Assembly (NCBI RefSeq): GCF_900102055.1
Contig: NZ_FNBA01000001.1
Coordinates: forward strand, 955,085 to 1,019,084
Source: Ulvibacter litoralis
GTDB lineage: Bacteria > Bacteroidota > Bacteroidia > Flavobacteriales > Flavobacteriaceae
Length of the DNA stretch: 64,000 bases
Direction of reading: 5' to 3'
The position numbers and the translations under genes were made by a program. Below are positions 42,393-51,297 of this stretch, piece after piece (within the stretch, counting starts at the first letter, position 1; every line of letters starts with the position of its first letter). Under the pieces are notes generated by a model that did not search any database, was not told the DNA's origin, and saw nothing but the letters and a program-made list of their open reading frames with translations.

Positions 42393-43991
42393 CTATAATG
42401 CGTTTGAAATCGTGTATAGTTTAAACGGAGTGGTATTGTTGTTATCACCATAGAGCACTTCTTTGGTATTCAAGTTTAATATAATTTTGACGCCTGCTCT
42501 GTTTAGGTCTGAAAGATATATTGCATTATTATCTCGTTTCATTTCTTGGTACATAAATCTTGAAGTACCATTATCATCATATTCTTCCCAAGTTCCGCTT
42601 TTGTTTGTGTAAAAACCGACTACAGTTCCGTTTTGGTCACAAAATTCTATTTCAGAGATGCTACCTAATCCAGAGTTAGGAGGAGAACTTTGTTGAGTCG
42701 TACTTGAGGTATCATCTCCAGGATTTGTGTTGCCTTGATTGCAATCGTTATTAAGAGAAATATTAGTAGTGGCACCTATACCCTTAGTCACTTTCAGTGT
42801 ACCTGTAACAATTTTTGGTATTCCGCTAGGAACTGGATCACCTTTGCTATCCACTGGGATATAGTGTTTTTCTATTTTCCACACTTGTACTTCAGGAGTT
42901 GCTATTAGTGTAATTTTACCCTCACAGCCTTTAGGAACTGGTACTTCTCTTTTAATTTCCCAGCACTGTTGTTCTGTTACGGTCGTTGAATTCCCAGAGG
43001 TTAGGGTTGTTTCTAGTTTGGCTGCTAATTCGAATTCGATAGAAGCAGAGGCGACACCTTCCACCCCAACAGAAACGGATGATCTAACGGCTGTGCTTAT
43101 TCCTATAGTAGTAGCCGCATCAAAACTTTGTGTTGCACTTGCTTCAAAACAACCACTAACGGTTCCTTCCATTTTTGGAGCTCCATTTACATTTGTATTG
43201 GTGCCAGTTGCAGCAACTGCGATTGTTTTTTCAACATCTTTACTTAATACTCTTGGGTTTTTTAAAACTGTTTTTGATAGCGCATATTTAAAATTTAAAA
43301 TTTCTAACGAAGAAATATTATTATCTAAGCCCCAATCTACCAAATTGTAAGTGCCTTCTTTAAATGGATTATCTTCATTACTTCTACCTCCCCAATCTGC
43401 ATGGTCATAAGCAATAACATTTAGAGAACCTATCACAATTAGTTTACTGAAACAATCATAACAAACCATACTATTGTTGTCAACTTTTTCAGCACCAAAA
43501 CCCTGAAAAACTTGATTCGTGTATATATTCCCGGTATCGTTTAAAAAGTAAGCCACAGGTTCATCAAAAGGGATGGTTTCAATTTTTATGGCACTCGCTA
43601 AATCATTCCAACCATTTAGGTGAGAATAATTACCAGGATACAAGGTGATTTTTCTACCTTGGTACCCTTCAGTTTCATAAAGAATTACTTTCCTACCAAG
43701 GGGTACCGCAATTCCTGTAGTCCGATTATTCATGTTGCTTAAATTAGGCATGTTTTGGGTGATTACCTTTTTAGCACCATTAAAATATTCATTAAAATTG
43801 TCATGTTCAAAAAGCGTTACTTCTTTCAGGTTGTTATTGTGTGGATTACTGTTTAGAATAGGTCCGAAAATCGTTTTTTGAGCATTTACATTGCTAATTG
43901 ATACTATGCAGAATAGAAATAACAAGAGCCCTTTTACGATTACATACGGAGGCGTTTCGGTTTTCTGATGTTTTTTTGCTAGAGTTTTCAT
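42393..43991 (-). CDS. secreted protein with two beta/gamma-crystallin domains and an aerolysin-like region
   Basis: Exported 532-residue protein: signal peptide to about residue 37 (SNVNA/Q). Four Greek-key signatures of the (Y/F)x4(Y/F/W)xG type occur at 61-68 (last Gly replaced), 105-112, 157-164 and 195-202, so there are two beta/gamma-crystallin domains. Each ends with a calcium motif of the (N/D)(N/D)xxSS type: NDLASA (129-134) and DNNISS (223-228). Residues about 262-415 are Ser/Thr/Val-rich alternating strands with the phrase EVPVPKGCEGKITL, like the membrane-insertion region of aerolysin/ETX/MTX2 pore formers. A low-complexity linker and a 90-residue C-terminal domain follow. Pore formation is inferred, not shown. 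Confidence 0.78.
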   Translation of the reverse strand: MKTLAKKHQKTETPPYVIVKGLLLFLFCIVSISNVNAQKTIFGPILNSNPHNNNLKEVTLFEHDNFNEYFNGAKKVITQNMPNLSNMNNRTTGIAVPLGRKVILYETEGYQGRKITLYPGNYSHLNGWNDLASAIKIETIPFDEPVAYFLNDTGNIYTNQVFQGFGAEKVDNNSMVCYDCFSKLIVIGSLNVIAYDHADWGGRSNEDNPFKEGTYNLVDWGLDNNISSLEILNFKYALSKTVLKNPRVLSKDVEKTIAVAATGTNTNVNGAPKMEGTVSGCFEASATQSFDAATTIGISTAVRSSVSVGVEGVASASIEFELAAKLETTLTSGNSTTVTEQQCWEIKREVPVPKGCEGKITLIATPEVQVWKIEKHYIPVDSKGDPVPSGIPKIVTGTLKVTKGIGATTNISLNNDCNQGNTNPGDDTSSTTQQSSPPNSGLGSISEIEFCDQNGTVVGFYTNKSGTWEEYDDNGTSRFMYQEMKRDNNAIYLSDLNRAGVKIILNLNTKEVLYGDNNNTTPFKLYTISNAL

Positions 43992-44102
43992 AATTGAAAA
44001 TTTAAGTTGTTAAATGGATATGTGTCTCTGTAAGACAGGGTCTAAATAACAACCAATCAAGCTTTTAAAAAACAGATATAGGACGAGTGGATGGGATTTC
44101 TG

Positions 44103-44129
44103 TCCGAAAGGGATAGAATTCTTTTCGAA
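44103..44129. promoter_or_regulatory. paired TYCGAA half-sites at 21-bp pitch
   Basis: TCCGAA (44103-44108) and TTCGAA (44124-44129) start 21 bp apart, 112 nt upstream of the crystallin-domain gene and just after the LytTR regulator gene. The pitch is the same as in the first LytTR system, but the words are short. Confidence 0.3.
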
Positions 44130-44139
44130 CGAAAAGACG

Positions 44140-44877
44140 TTAGATGGTTTGCAGTCTTTGCAATAATTTTTCTTTATAAGACTTACTTACAGGAATGACT
44201 TTTTTACCGATTACAATATGCGTAGTGCCTAATTCATCGATTTGAGATAGATTTATGATAAACGATCTATGAACCCGCATAAAATGTTTGTTTGGAAGTT
44301 TCAGTTCCATATCTTTTAATGTAATCACAAGGACATATTCTTTTTCTTCTGAAAAAATTCGGCAGTAATTACGCTCAGCTTCAATATAGCGTATGTCCTT
44401 GATTTCAACCTTTACCATGCTGTCATGATGCCGAACAAAAATAGAATCTGTTAAGACTTCTAAATCTTTTTCAATACGATCTGCCGCGACTTGTGTTGAA
44501 ACATTCTTTTGACTTACCACCAAAGCAATGGTGCGTTGTAAATCTAATTTTCTAAAGGGTTTTGAAATAAAAGCAAAGGGATGTGTTTCTTTAGCCCTAC
44601 TAAAATGAGCTTCGTCGCTATTGGCAGTTAAGTAAATAACGGGAATATTACAAAACGCTTGCATTCTCTTTACCGTTTCAATTCCATCAATCGAACCCTT
44701 AAGGTTGATATCCATTAACACAATATCGGGCGTGTTTTCTTTTATATGTATAAGAGCTTCCTCTCCTCTAGGAATAATGCCTGTAACCTCATATCCTAAT
44801 TTGGTGAGTTCTAAAGAAATGTTCGCAGCGATAAGCATTTCATCTTCTACGATTAATAGTTTCGTTTTTTCTTGCAT
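44140..44877 (-). CDS. LytTR-family response regulator, second system
   Basis: Cytoplasmic transcription regulator of 245 residues. The receiver domain has Glu11-Asp12 acidic residues and the phosphoacceptor Asp56 in VLMDINLKG, a pattern of the CheY-like receivers paired with HisKA_2 kinases; FISKPFRK supplies the conserved lysine. The LytTR domain covers about 143-245 (YIEAERNYCRIFS, then FMRVHRSFIINLSQ). Its ATG overlaps the kinase stop by one base. Targets are unknown; the crystallin-domain gene lies directly downstream on the same strand. Confidence 0.94.
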   Translation of the reverse strand: MQEKTKLLIVEDEMLIAANISLELTKLGYEVTGIIPRGEEALIHIKENTPDIVLMDINLKGSIDGIETVKRMQAFCNIPVIYLTANSDEAHFSRAKETHPFAFISKPFRKLDLQRTIALVVSQKNVSTQVAADRIEKDLEVLTDSIFVRHHDSMVKVEIKDIRYIEAERNYCRIFSEEKEYVLVITLKDMELKLPNKHFMRVHRSFIINLSQIDELGTTHIVIGKKVIPVSKSYKEKLLQRLQTI

Positions 44878-46757
44878 TAGGCAGCTTTGTTGCGTTTAAA
44901 ATTAAAAACATACGATGTTCCGAGCGCTGAAGATTCTGTTAATTCTCCATTGAGTTGTTGTGTTAATAGGTGTATCAGCTGAGTGCCGAACCCAGAACCT
45001 TTTGGAGTATCGGTTTCTGTCTTCCCCACACCATTATCAGCAAATTTAAGTGTTAGTGAACCCGTTGTGGTTTTGAACAAGCTAATTACAATCTTCCCTT
45101 TTTTGTCCTTCGGAAAGGCATATTTTAACGAATTTGTCAATAATTCATTAACGATTAACCCAATGGGAACAGCAGTGTCAACATCAAGATCAATGCGTTC
45201 CATGTCACATTCAACTTGGATCTTATTTTCGGAGTCAAAACCATCTAAAACTTCTTCCACTAAACTAGTAAAATAATCTTTCATGTCAATACTGCCCAAA
45301 TTCTTTCCTTGATATAGTTTTTGATGAATAATTCCCATGGATTGTACGCGATTTTGACTTGCGATCATAGCATCTTTTGAAGCAGAATCTTTCAGTTTTG
45401 ACGATTGGAGCGCTAAAAGACTTTTTACCATTTCGAGGTTGTTCTTTACACGATGATGAATTTCTTTGAGAAGCAGTTCATTTTCGGCATTTTTTTGAGA
45501 AATTACTTCAGTGGCTTTTTTGTTCTTTCGATAAAAGAAAAAGAGGAGAAATAGGAGTATGGAAAGCAATGCTACAATCCCAATGATTAAGTTTTGAATA
45601 TTGTTTTTTTGAACTAATAACAATTCTTGTGCAGCTATCGCTTCGTCTTTTTTCTCAGTTTCATATTTAATAATCATCTCAGACTTCAGAAGGTGAATTT
45701 TTTCTGAATCTTGTTTCGCTTTAATGTGCATAGCAGAGTCTCTCATGGCCAAAGAGAGATTGTATTCGCCTAGCATTTGGTAACATTTAGAAAGCGTTAT
45801 ATAGTATTCAGGTACTTTTTCTATTTCTGAATGCTCTTTCCCCTTTATTCCAGCAATGAGATGTGGCAAGGCTTCTTTGTACTTTTGTTGAAGAAACAAC
45901 TCCCGACCAATATTATATCTAAAGTAATCGGTGTTTTCTTTTCCTCCTAATAAAATATTATCTTCCCAAGCTTTTTTGTAAAAATCCAGCGCTCGGTCGT
46001 GTAAATTTTGGTCCGAATAGATATCCCCTTTGGTCTCATACGCTGCTACCAATATGTCTTTGCTTTGACTAAAATCGTTGGTAGAGGCCATTTCGATAGA
46101 TTGATCTATATACTGCATCGCCTTTTCATAATTTTCTAGCATGCGGTAGGCATCACTGGTATACCATAACACAGAACAAGCCACTAGATATTCACGATTT
46201 TTCAATAAAATAGGATAGCTTAATTCTGAATATTCAATTACTTTCTCTGGTTCTTTTGTGTATTTATACAATGCTGCAATTTGCGCGTACGACTCAGCCA
46301 ACCAAGCGTCATTATTTGTTTCTTCAAAATATTTAATGGCTTTTAAAATAGCACGTTCCGCTTTATCGGGTTCCGCATTGTTAATATAATCCATAGAAAT
46401 TCCGATATAGCCTTCATGAACGGACTGAAAATCTTTTGCATTTCTGAAGGCTTCAATCGCTCTCTCTTGATGAATTATAATAGAATCAGAATGATATAGG
46501 GTATTATTTAAATAGTGCCAATTTGAGATATAGGTGTGAATTTTCCCTAGTTTGTTGTAGTCTTTTTTTCTTTTAGCACGTCGTACTATTTTTTCTGAAA
46601 TAGACACATAGCTCGTGTCACTTTCAAATCGATTTTGGTCAAGCCAGCTAATAGCCGAGTCGAGCGACACATTAGATAAATCATTTTCTTTTTCTTGTGC
46701 GAGGGTAGTGTATGTTTGAAAGAAAAGGAATAAAAAGAAACCAAGAACCGTTTTCAT
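44877..46757 (-). CDS. TPR-containing HisKA_2 sensor histidine kinase
   Basis: Inner-membrane sensor kinase of 626 residues. A signal peptide (1-20) is followed by a periplasmic tetratricopeptide-like array (about 65-345), one membrane helix (about 388-409), and a HisKA_2 dimerisation domain with phosphoacceptor His434 in KEIHHRVKNNLEM. The ATPase part follows with IGLIVNELLTNSLKYAF and FADNGVG. The TPR part has the same size as in the other kinase of this window, but the catalytic class differs. It lies between an SH3 lipoprotein and its regulator with 1-10 bp gaps. Confidence 0.93.
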   Translation of the reverse strand: MKTVLGFFLFLFFQTYTTLAQEKENDLSNVSLDSAISWLDQNRFESDTSYVSISEKIVRRAKRKKDYNKLGKIHTYISNWHYLNNTLYHSDSIIIHQERAIEAFRNAKDFQSVHEGYIGISMDYINNAEPDKAERAILKAIKYFEETNNDAWLAESYAQIAALYKYTKEPEKVIEYSELSYPILLKNREYLVACSVLWYTSDAYRMLENYEKAMQYIDQSIEMASTNDFSQSKDILVAAYETKGDIYSDQNLHDRALDFYKKAWEDNILLGGKENTDYFRYNIGRELFLQQKYKEALPHLIAGIKGKEHSEIEKVPEYYITLSKCYQMLGEYNLSLAMRDSAMHIKAKQDSEKIHLLKSEMIIKYETEKKDEAIAAQELLLVQKNNIQNLIIGIVALLSILLFLLFFFYRKNKKATEVISQKNAENELLLKEIHHRVKNNLEMVKSLLALQSSKLKDSASKDAMIASQNRVQSMGIIHQKLYQGKNLGSIDMKDYFTSLVEEVLDGFDSENKIQVECDMERIDLDVDTAVPIGLIVNELLTNSLKYAFPKDKKGKIVISLFKTTTGSLTLKFADNGVGKTETDTPKGSGFGTQLIHLLTQQLNGELTESSALGTSYVFNFKRNKAA

Positions 46758-46767
46758 GCTCTGTTTT

Positions 46768-47535
46768 TTAGTCTACAAACACGTAGCGTTCAATTTTTAG
46801 TTTTTCTGAATCTGGTTTGGTAATTATAAAACCATGGCCAGAACCTTCCCCGCGAAAACGATAGGTAATCGTATCTAATTTATTGTTTGTTCGTTTAACA
46901 AGTAAGTCGCTAGTCCAAACCTCTTTTGGTTTTGTGGGCGCTTCTATTGTTTCTGAAGGAATGCCTTTCGGATTAGGAAAGGCTAAGCTTTTTGGAGTAT
47001 CGAATAGGTTTTGAGCAATATAATATCCTTCGTGCCATTTTGCTGTGGGTAAAGTGATGGTTTCGCTATACCCTTCATGAAAATCAGGTCCATTTTCTTT
47101 TTGCTCGTAGTGTACCACATTGTTTTTCGCTTTTAATTGCGCCACATAATCGGCCACCGAAACTCCTTTTACAGGCATGGGATACCGAGATAAATAACCA
47201 CTAAAACAATAGCCTTCGAGTCCGTTGAAGGTCACAGGTTGCATGGTTCCTTCAATATGTTCAACCGAAATAGTCGCTTGTGTGGTTTGAGGATGTACAG
47301 TAACCATACTTCCGTAAGGCATTACCGCCAATTTATCGCTAGTGGTGGTGTTTGCTTTCCGAAGTGATAATCCGCTGGCTGCCATGACGTAGAATTCGGT
47401 TTGGTTTTGTGAAGTTGCTTCGGAAACTGAAACTGTTTCAGATAGCTCGTTTGTTGCCTCTTTCGTAGGATTTTTACAGGCTCCAAGTATCATAAAAAAA
47501 CTGGCTGCTACTCGTAAAAGAACTCTTTTTTTCAT
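46768..47535 (-). CDS. SH3-domain lipoprotein A
   Basis: Exported lipoprotein of 255 residues with a lipobox ending at Cys20 (MILGAC). A bacterial SH3-like domain follows (about 50-125: MAASGLSLRKANTTTSDKLAV, with MPYGSMVTV). The C-terminal half contains the block LPTAKWHEGYYIAQNLFD, also found in its paralogue. It is 10 bp upstream of the sensor kinase, so it probably belongs to that operon and could present a ligand to the kinase or report on the envelope; this is inference. Confidence 0.85.
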   Translation of the reverse strand: MKKRVLLRVAASFFMILGACKNPTKEATNELSETVSVSEATSQNQTEFYVMAASGLSLRKANTTTSDKLAVMPYGSMVTVHPQTTQATISVEHIEGTMQPVTFNGLEGYCFSGYLSRYPMPVKGVSVADYVAQLKAKNNVVHYEQKENGPDFHEGYSETITLPTAKWHEGYYIAQNLFDTPKSLAFPNPKGIPSETIEAPTKPKEVWTSDLLVKRTNNKLDTITYRFRGEGSGHGFIITKPDSEKLKIERYVFVD

Positions 47536-47612
47536 AACCTTTCATTTTATACCTAAGATACGGATCTTTCCGAAGAAAACATAAAACGACAAGATATCAA
47601 TACTATAGAAAT

Positions 47613-47644
47613 AAAAAAACCCGCAACATAACGTTACGGGTTTT
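47613..47644 (-). terminator. terminator of SH3 lipoprotein B
   Basis: AAAACCCG pairs with CGGGTTTT, with an inner AAC/GTT stem, and is followed by a T run on the minus strand. It isolates lipoprotein B from the operon starting with lipoprotein A. Confidence 0.88.
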
Positions 47645-47663
47645 CAATTAAGCGATAAAAGGA

Positions 47664-48431
47664 CTATTCAATCGCTTCTGTTTTTTCAATTTTCATGCGA
47701 TCCCCCTCTTGTGTAATGTGAACGGTTGTTGTGAAACCTTTTGTTTTATATACGTAGGCTATTTTTTGTAGCGTATTGTCTTTTCTAGACACTTGAAGCT
47801 CGCTGGTCCAAACGTCTTTTTCAGGTTTGCTATCTTTAATTACTTGCTCATCTTTCCCTTTTGGGTTTGGAAAGTCAAATTCTTTTGGGAAATCGAACAG
47901 GCGTTGCGCTACAAAGAAAGCTTCGTGCCATTGCTTCGTTGGAAGTACTAAGGTTTCTGTGTTGGAAGGTTTACTGGCGGTACCACCTACACTTTCAGTA
48001 TAGGTCACCTCTGGGAATACAATCTGTAATTCTTCAGCATATCCTTTGGCTTTGCTATTTAATTCTGGAGGGAAAAACTTCGATAAGTACCCGTTAAATG
48101 CGAATCCTTTTTTGTGATTGAATTCGACCTCGTCCATACCGCCTTTAATTCCGGCAACATCCATGGTGGTGTTTTTTTCGGGAGTAACAATCTTGACTTT
48201 GGTTCCGTAGGGCATTTTAGCCAAACGTTCACTGTTTAGGTTGTTAAAGGCTCGTAAGCTTAGGCCACTAAAGGCAGTGACATATAAATACTCGGGGGTT
48301 TCAACGGTTTTAGAAGTGTCTGCTAATGCAAGATCATTCGTTGATTCAAGAGGTTTGGTTTCTGAAGTCTCATTTTTGCAAGAAGCAAATACAAAGGCAA
48401 CGGCTAAGGCAATAAAAACTACTTTTTTCAT
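47664..48431 (-). CDS. SH3-domain lipoprotein B, paralogue of A
   Basis: Exported lipoprotein of 255 residues, the same length as the neighbour. Lipobox ends at Cys18 (VFASC). The SH3-like part (TAFSGLSLRAFNNLNSERLAK, with MPYGTKVKI) and the C-terminal block LPTKQWHEAFFVAQRLFDFP align with lipoprotein A throughout, so a tandem duplication is evident. Unlike A it has its own terminator and is not tied to the kinase operon. Function unknown. Confidence 0.85.
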   Translation of the reverse strand: MKKVVFIALAVAFVFASCKNETSETKPLESTNDLALADTSKTVETPEYLYVTAFSGLSLRAFNNLNSERLAKMPYGTKVKIVTPEKNTTMDVAGIKGGMDEVEFNHKKGFAFNGYLSKFFPPELNSKAKGYAEELQIVFPEVTYTESVGGTASKPSNTETLVLPTKQWHEAFFVAQRLFDFPKEFDFPNPKGKDEQVIKDSKPEKDVWTSELQVSRKDNTLQKIAYVYKTKGFTTTVHITQEGDRMKIEKTEAIE

Positions 48432-48482
48432 AACGTAAAGGGTTTAGTTAATAATTAATACAAGTAGTTTTTTTACATATTT

Positions 48483-49586
48483 TTAAAAGTCAAATTTAAG
48501 TTGAACGTCAATAGTCTCTTTTGTAACAACGCTTTTTTTCTTCTTTTCGTTGTTGAGGTTCGATATAGAGATTCCCAATAAACGTACCGAATCTTTCATC
48601 TTTTCTTGAAATAACAATTCTTTAACAGTTTCAAGGATAAGCTCCTTGGACGATACATACAACGATAAGGTTTTGCTTCTAGTTTGTAACGTAAAATCAC
48701 TATACTTAATTTTAAGGGTGATTGTTTTCCCTGCGATTTTACTTCGAAGCAGTCGTTTTTCTACTTCGGTGGCGATATCGTCAAGCCGTTCTAACATGTA
48801 AATTTCACTGGCGATATTCTCGTTAAATGTGCGCTCGGCAGCCAACGATTTTTGGGTTCTGCTAGGTTTCACAGCACTGTTATGAATCCCACGAACGATG
48901 TAATAATAGTAAGCACCACTTTTTCCGAAGTGCTCATTTAAATAGGCTTCAGTTTTGGTTTTTAAATCCTTTCCAGTAAAGATTCCCAAACGATACATTT
49001 TCTCTTTGGTGACTTTTCCAACGCCGTAAAACTTTTTGACATCTAAGCCTTCTAAAAAATCAATGACCTCTTCAGGATTAACGGTTTTTTGTCCGTTAGG
49101 CTTGTTAATATCGCTTGCGACTTTGGCAATGAATTTATTGATTGATATTCCTGCGGAAGCATTTAAGCCCGTCTTTTCTTTTATTTTCTGCCGAATTTCC
49201 TGCGCAATCATGGTGGCACTAGGATTCCCTTTTTTGTTTTGAGTTACATCCAAATAGGCTTCGTCTAACGAAAGGGGTTCGACCAGGTCTGTATATTCTA
49301 AAAAGATATTCCGAATTTTGGTAGAAACCTCTTTGTAGCGTTTAAAATCGGATTTCACAAAAATTAAGTGCGGACACAGCCGCTTGGCCATTGCACCACT
49401 CATGGCGCTTCTCACCCCAAATTTTCGAGCTTCATAACTAGCAGCACTTACCACGCCACGAATTTCACTGCCACCCACCGCAATTGCTTTATCGCGCAAT
49501 TCGGGATTATCCAACTGCGCGACAGACGCGTAAAACGCATCCATATCGACATGAATAATTTTTCGAATGGGCAAATCGGTTTCCAT
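48483..49586 (-). CDS. dinB: DNA polymerase IV
   Basis: Error-prone Y-family polymerase for translesion synthesis. The 367-residue protein has the first metal motif IHVDMDAFYAS (Asp14, Asp16), the second SLDEAYLD, helix-hairpin-helix residues (KKFYGVGKVTKEKM) and a little-finger domain. The C-terminal QLKFDF fits a sliding-clamp-binding peptide. It is divergent from the gene at 49674. I cannot identify an SOS operator; a pair of ACTAGT sites lies in the gap. Confidence 0.95.
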   Translation of the reverse strand: METDLPIRKIIHVDMDAFYASVAQLDNPELRDKAIAVGGSEIRGVVSAASYEARKFGVRSAMSGAMAKRLCPHLIFVKSDFKRYKEVSTKIRNIFLEYTDLVEPLSLDEAYLDVTQNKKGNPSATMIAQEIRQKIKEKTGLNASAGISINKFIAKVASDINKPNGQKTVNPEEVIDFLEGLDVKKFYGVGKVTKEKMYRLGIFTGKDLKTKTEAYLNEHFGKSGAYYYYIVRGIHNSAVKPSRTQKSLAAERTFNENIASEIYMLERLDDIATEVEKRLLRSKIAGKTITLKIKYSDFTLQTRSKTLSLYVSSKELILETVKELLFQEKMKDSVRLLGISISNLNNEKKKKSVVTKETIDVQLKFDF

Positions 49587-49673
49587 CTTGTAAATTTAAT
49601 ACCTTTATGCTAAGATTTACTAGTTCGAGCACATTCAAATACTAGTTTCTGAAATCTATTTTAAAACGCATTT

Positions 49674-50324
49674 ATGCCAAAAACAGCCATACTTTTAGGA
49701 TCTACAGGGTTAACAGGAGGAATACTTCTAGAAAAACTACTTGCAGACAATCTATTTGAAAAGGTGATTCTCTTTTCTCGAAGCTCGGTAGGAGTTACAC
49801 ATCCTAAACTAGAAGAACACCTCATTGATTTGTTTCAGTTAGAAAAACACAGTTTCGACTTTAAAGCCGATGTTGTTTTTTGTTGCATCGGGACTACAAA
49901 ATCTAAAACGCCGAACAAGGAAACCTATCGGAAGATAGATTACGGAATTCCTGTAACGGCTGCAACGCTTTGCAAACAGAACGGCATTGACCGATTTATT
50001 GTTATTTCTGCTATGGGTGCAGATGCCAATAGTTCGGTGTTTTATAATAAAGTAAAAGGTGAAATGCAACGCGATGTGCTTCAGCAAAACATACAACATA
50101 CCTATATTTTGCAACCATCATTGCTTGGTGGAAAACGCTCTGAAAAACGTTTGGGGGAACGTATCGGACAACTATTTATGGGTGTTTTCGGATTTTTACT
50201 TCCGAAGAATTATAGCCTCATTGAACCAGAAACCATTGCTACAGCTATGCGTATTCTCGTTGAAAAAGAACATTCAGAAGCAATTATTACTTCCGCAAAA
50301 ATCAAAGAAATAGCGAATGGTTGA
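49674..50324 (+). CDS. NAD(P)-binding Rossmann-fold protein (TIP30/HTATIP2-like)
   Basis: Atypical short-chain dehydrogenase of 216 residues. The dinucleotide loop is LGSTGLTGG (8-16), and CCIGTTKSKTPNKETYRKID resembles the oxidoreductase HTATIP2 group. FIVISAMGAD and FYNKVKGEMQ occupy the positions of the catalytic region (Ser and YxxxK-like FYNKVK). Substrate unknown. It overlaps the CYTH gene by 8 nt, so the two are co-transcribed. Confidence 0.88.
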   Translation: MPKTAILLGSTGLTGGILLEKLLADNLFEKVILFSRSSVGVTHPKLEEHLIDLFQLEKHSFDFKADVVFCCIGTTKSKTPNKETYRKIDYGIPVTAATLCKQNGIDRFIVISAMGADANSSVFYNKVKGEMQRDVLQQNIQHTYILQPSLLGGKRSEKRLGERIGQLFMGVFGFLLPKNYSLIEPETIATAMRILVEKEHSEAIITSAKIKEIANG

Positions 50325-50784
50325 AATAGAACGTAAATTTTTAGTGGCTTCGGAAGATTTTAAAGACCAAGCGTCAACGCAAACACGAATTGTACAAGGA
50401 TTTTTAAACACAGATCCCGAGCGTACGGTACGCATTCGCATTAAAGGCGACAACGGGTTTATAACGGTAAAAGGAAAATCGAATGAAGCGGGAACCACAC
50501 GTGTTGAATGGGAAAAGGAAATTCCTGTACACGAAGCGGAACAGCTCTTATTGTTATGTGAAGAGGGAATTATTGAAAAAATCCGCTATGAAATAAAAGC
50601 TGGAAATCATATTTTTGAGGTGGATGAATTCTTCGGAAACAATGCAGGATTAATTGTTGCTGAAGTGGAATTAACTACAGAAAACGAAGCATTTAATAAA
50701 CCTAGTTGGTTGGCTGAAGAAGTAACGGGTGCGATACAGTATTACAACTCCCAATTGAGTAAACACCCCTATAAAAGCTGGTAA
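50317..50784 (+). CDS. CYTH-domain protein
   Basis: Member of the CYTH (adenylate cyclase/thiamine triphosphatase) family, which binds triphosphates in a tunnel barrel with divalent metal. The 155-residue protein starts with the signature VEIERKFLV (ExExK), then has VRIRIKG, ITVKGK and VEWEKEIP with alternating acidic and basic residues. The C-terminus has IVAEVELTTENEAF. Likely an inorganic triphosphatase or a nucleotide-binding protein; activity is inferred. Overlaps the upstream gene. Confidence 0.9.
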   Translation: MVEIERKFLVASEDFKDQASTQTRIVQGFLNTDPERTVRIRIKGDNGFITVKGKSNEAGTTRVEWEKEIPVHEAEQLLLLCEEGIIEKIRYEIKAGNHIFEVDEFFGNNAGLIVAEVELTTENEAFNKPSWLAEEVTGAIQYYNSQLSKHPYKSW

Positions 50785-50802
50785 TTTTAAATTTTAGAAC
50801 GT

Positions 50803-51294
50803 ATGAAATCAATTGTTTTTCTTCTTTTTGCACTAATTATAAGCAGTTGTGGAACAAAAGTACAGCGAGAATATATGATGGAACCCTGTCCTGAAAACGT
50901 AAAACCTTCCGCAGCAAAACTTAAAAAAGAACTCAACACCAAAGGCTTTCAAATTTTTGATTATGTAGATCAAAAAACGGGAGATACGGTACTGATGCAA
51001 CAATATTTCATTGCTTTTCTGAAAAAAGGTCCGAATCGGTCACAAACAAAAACGGAAGCAGACAGTTTACAGGCTTTGCATTTAGCGCATTTAGGAAACA
51101 TGTATGAAAAAGGATTTGCCGATATTTCTGGTCCTTTTGGAGACGATGGTGACATTCGAGGAATTACCATTTACAATGTTCCTACGCTACAAATGGCCGA
51201 TAGCTTGGCACACCTCGATCCGATGGTGCAATCGGGACGTCTAGAGATAGAACTTCATCCTTGGTGGGCAGGAAAAGGATTTCCATTGCGGTAA
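50803..51294 (+). CDS. lipoprotein with a YCII-like domain
   Basis: Lipoprotein of 163 residues with a lipobox ending at Cys16 (LIISSC). The mature part resembles a YCII/DGPF fold: YFIAFLKKGPNRSQ, then HLAHLGNMYEKGFADISGPF, then RGITIYNVPTLQMADSLAHLDPMV and a C-terminal LEIELHPWW. In that family a His-Asp pair is often conserved. It follows the CYTH gene by 18 nt and may be in the same operon. Function unknown. Confidence 0.82.
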   Translation: MKSIVFLLFALIISSCGTKVQREYMMEPCPENVKPSAAKLKKELNTKGFQIFDYVDQKTGDTVLMQQYFIAFLKKGPNRSQTKTEADSLQALHLAHLGNMYEKGFADISGPFGDDGDIRGITIYNVPTLQMADSLAHLDPMVQSGRLEIELHPWWAGKGFPLR

Positions 51295-51297
51295 CGG

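Noticed and set aside
49619-49646. Two ACTAGT sites 22 bp apart between dinB and the next gene, as an SOS operator
   Set aside because: Each is a 6-bp palindrome common by chance in AT-rich DNA, and no LexA-type consensus was recognised.
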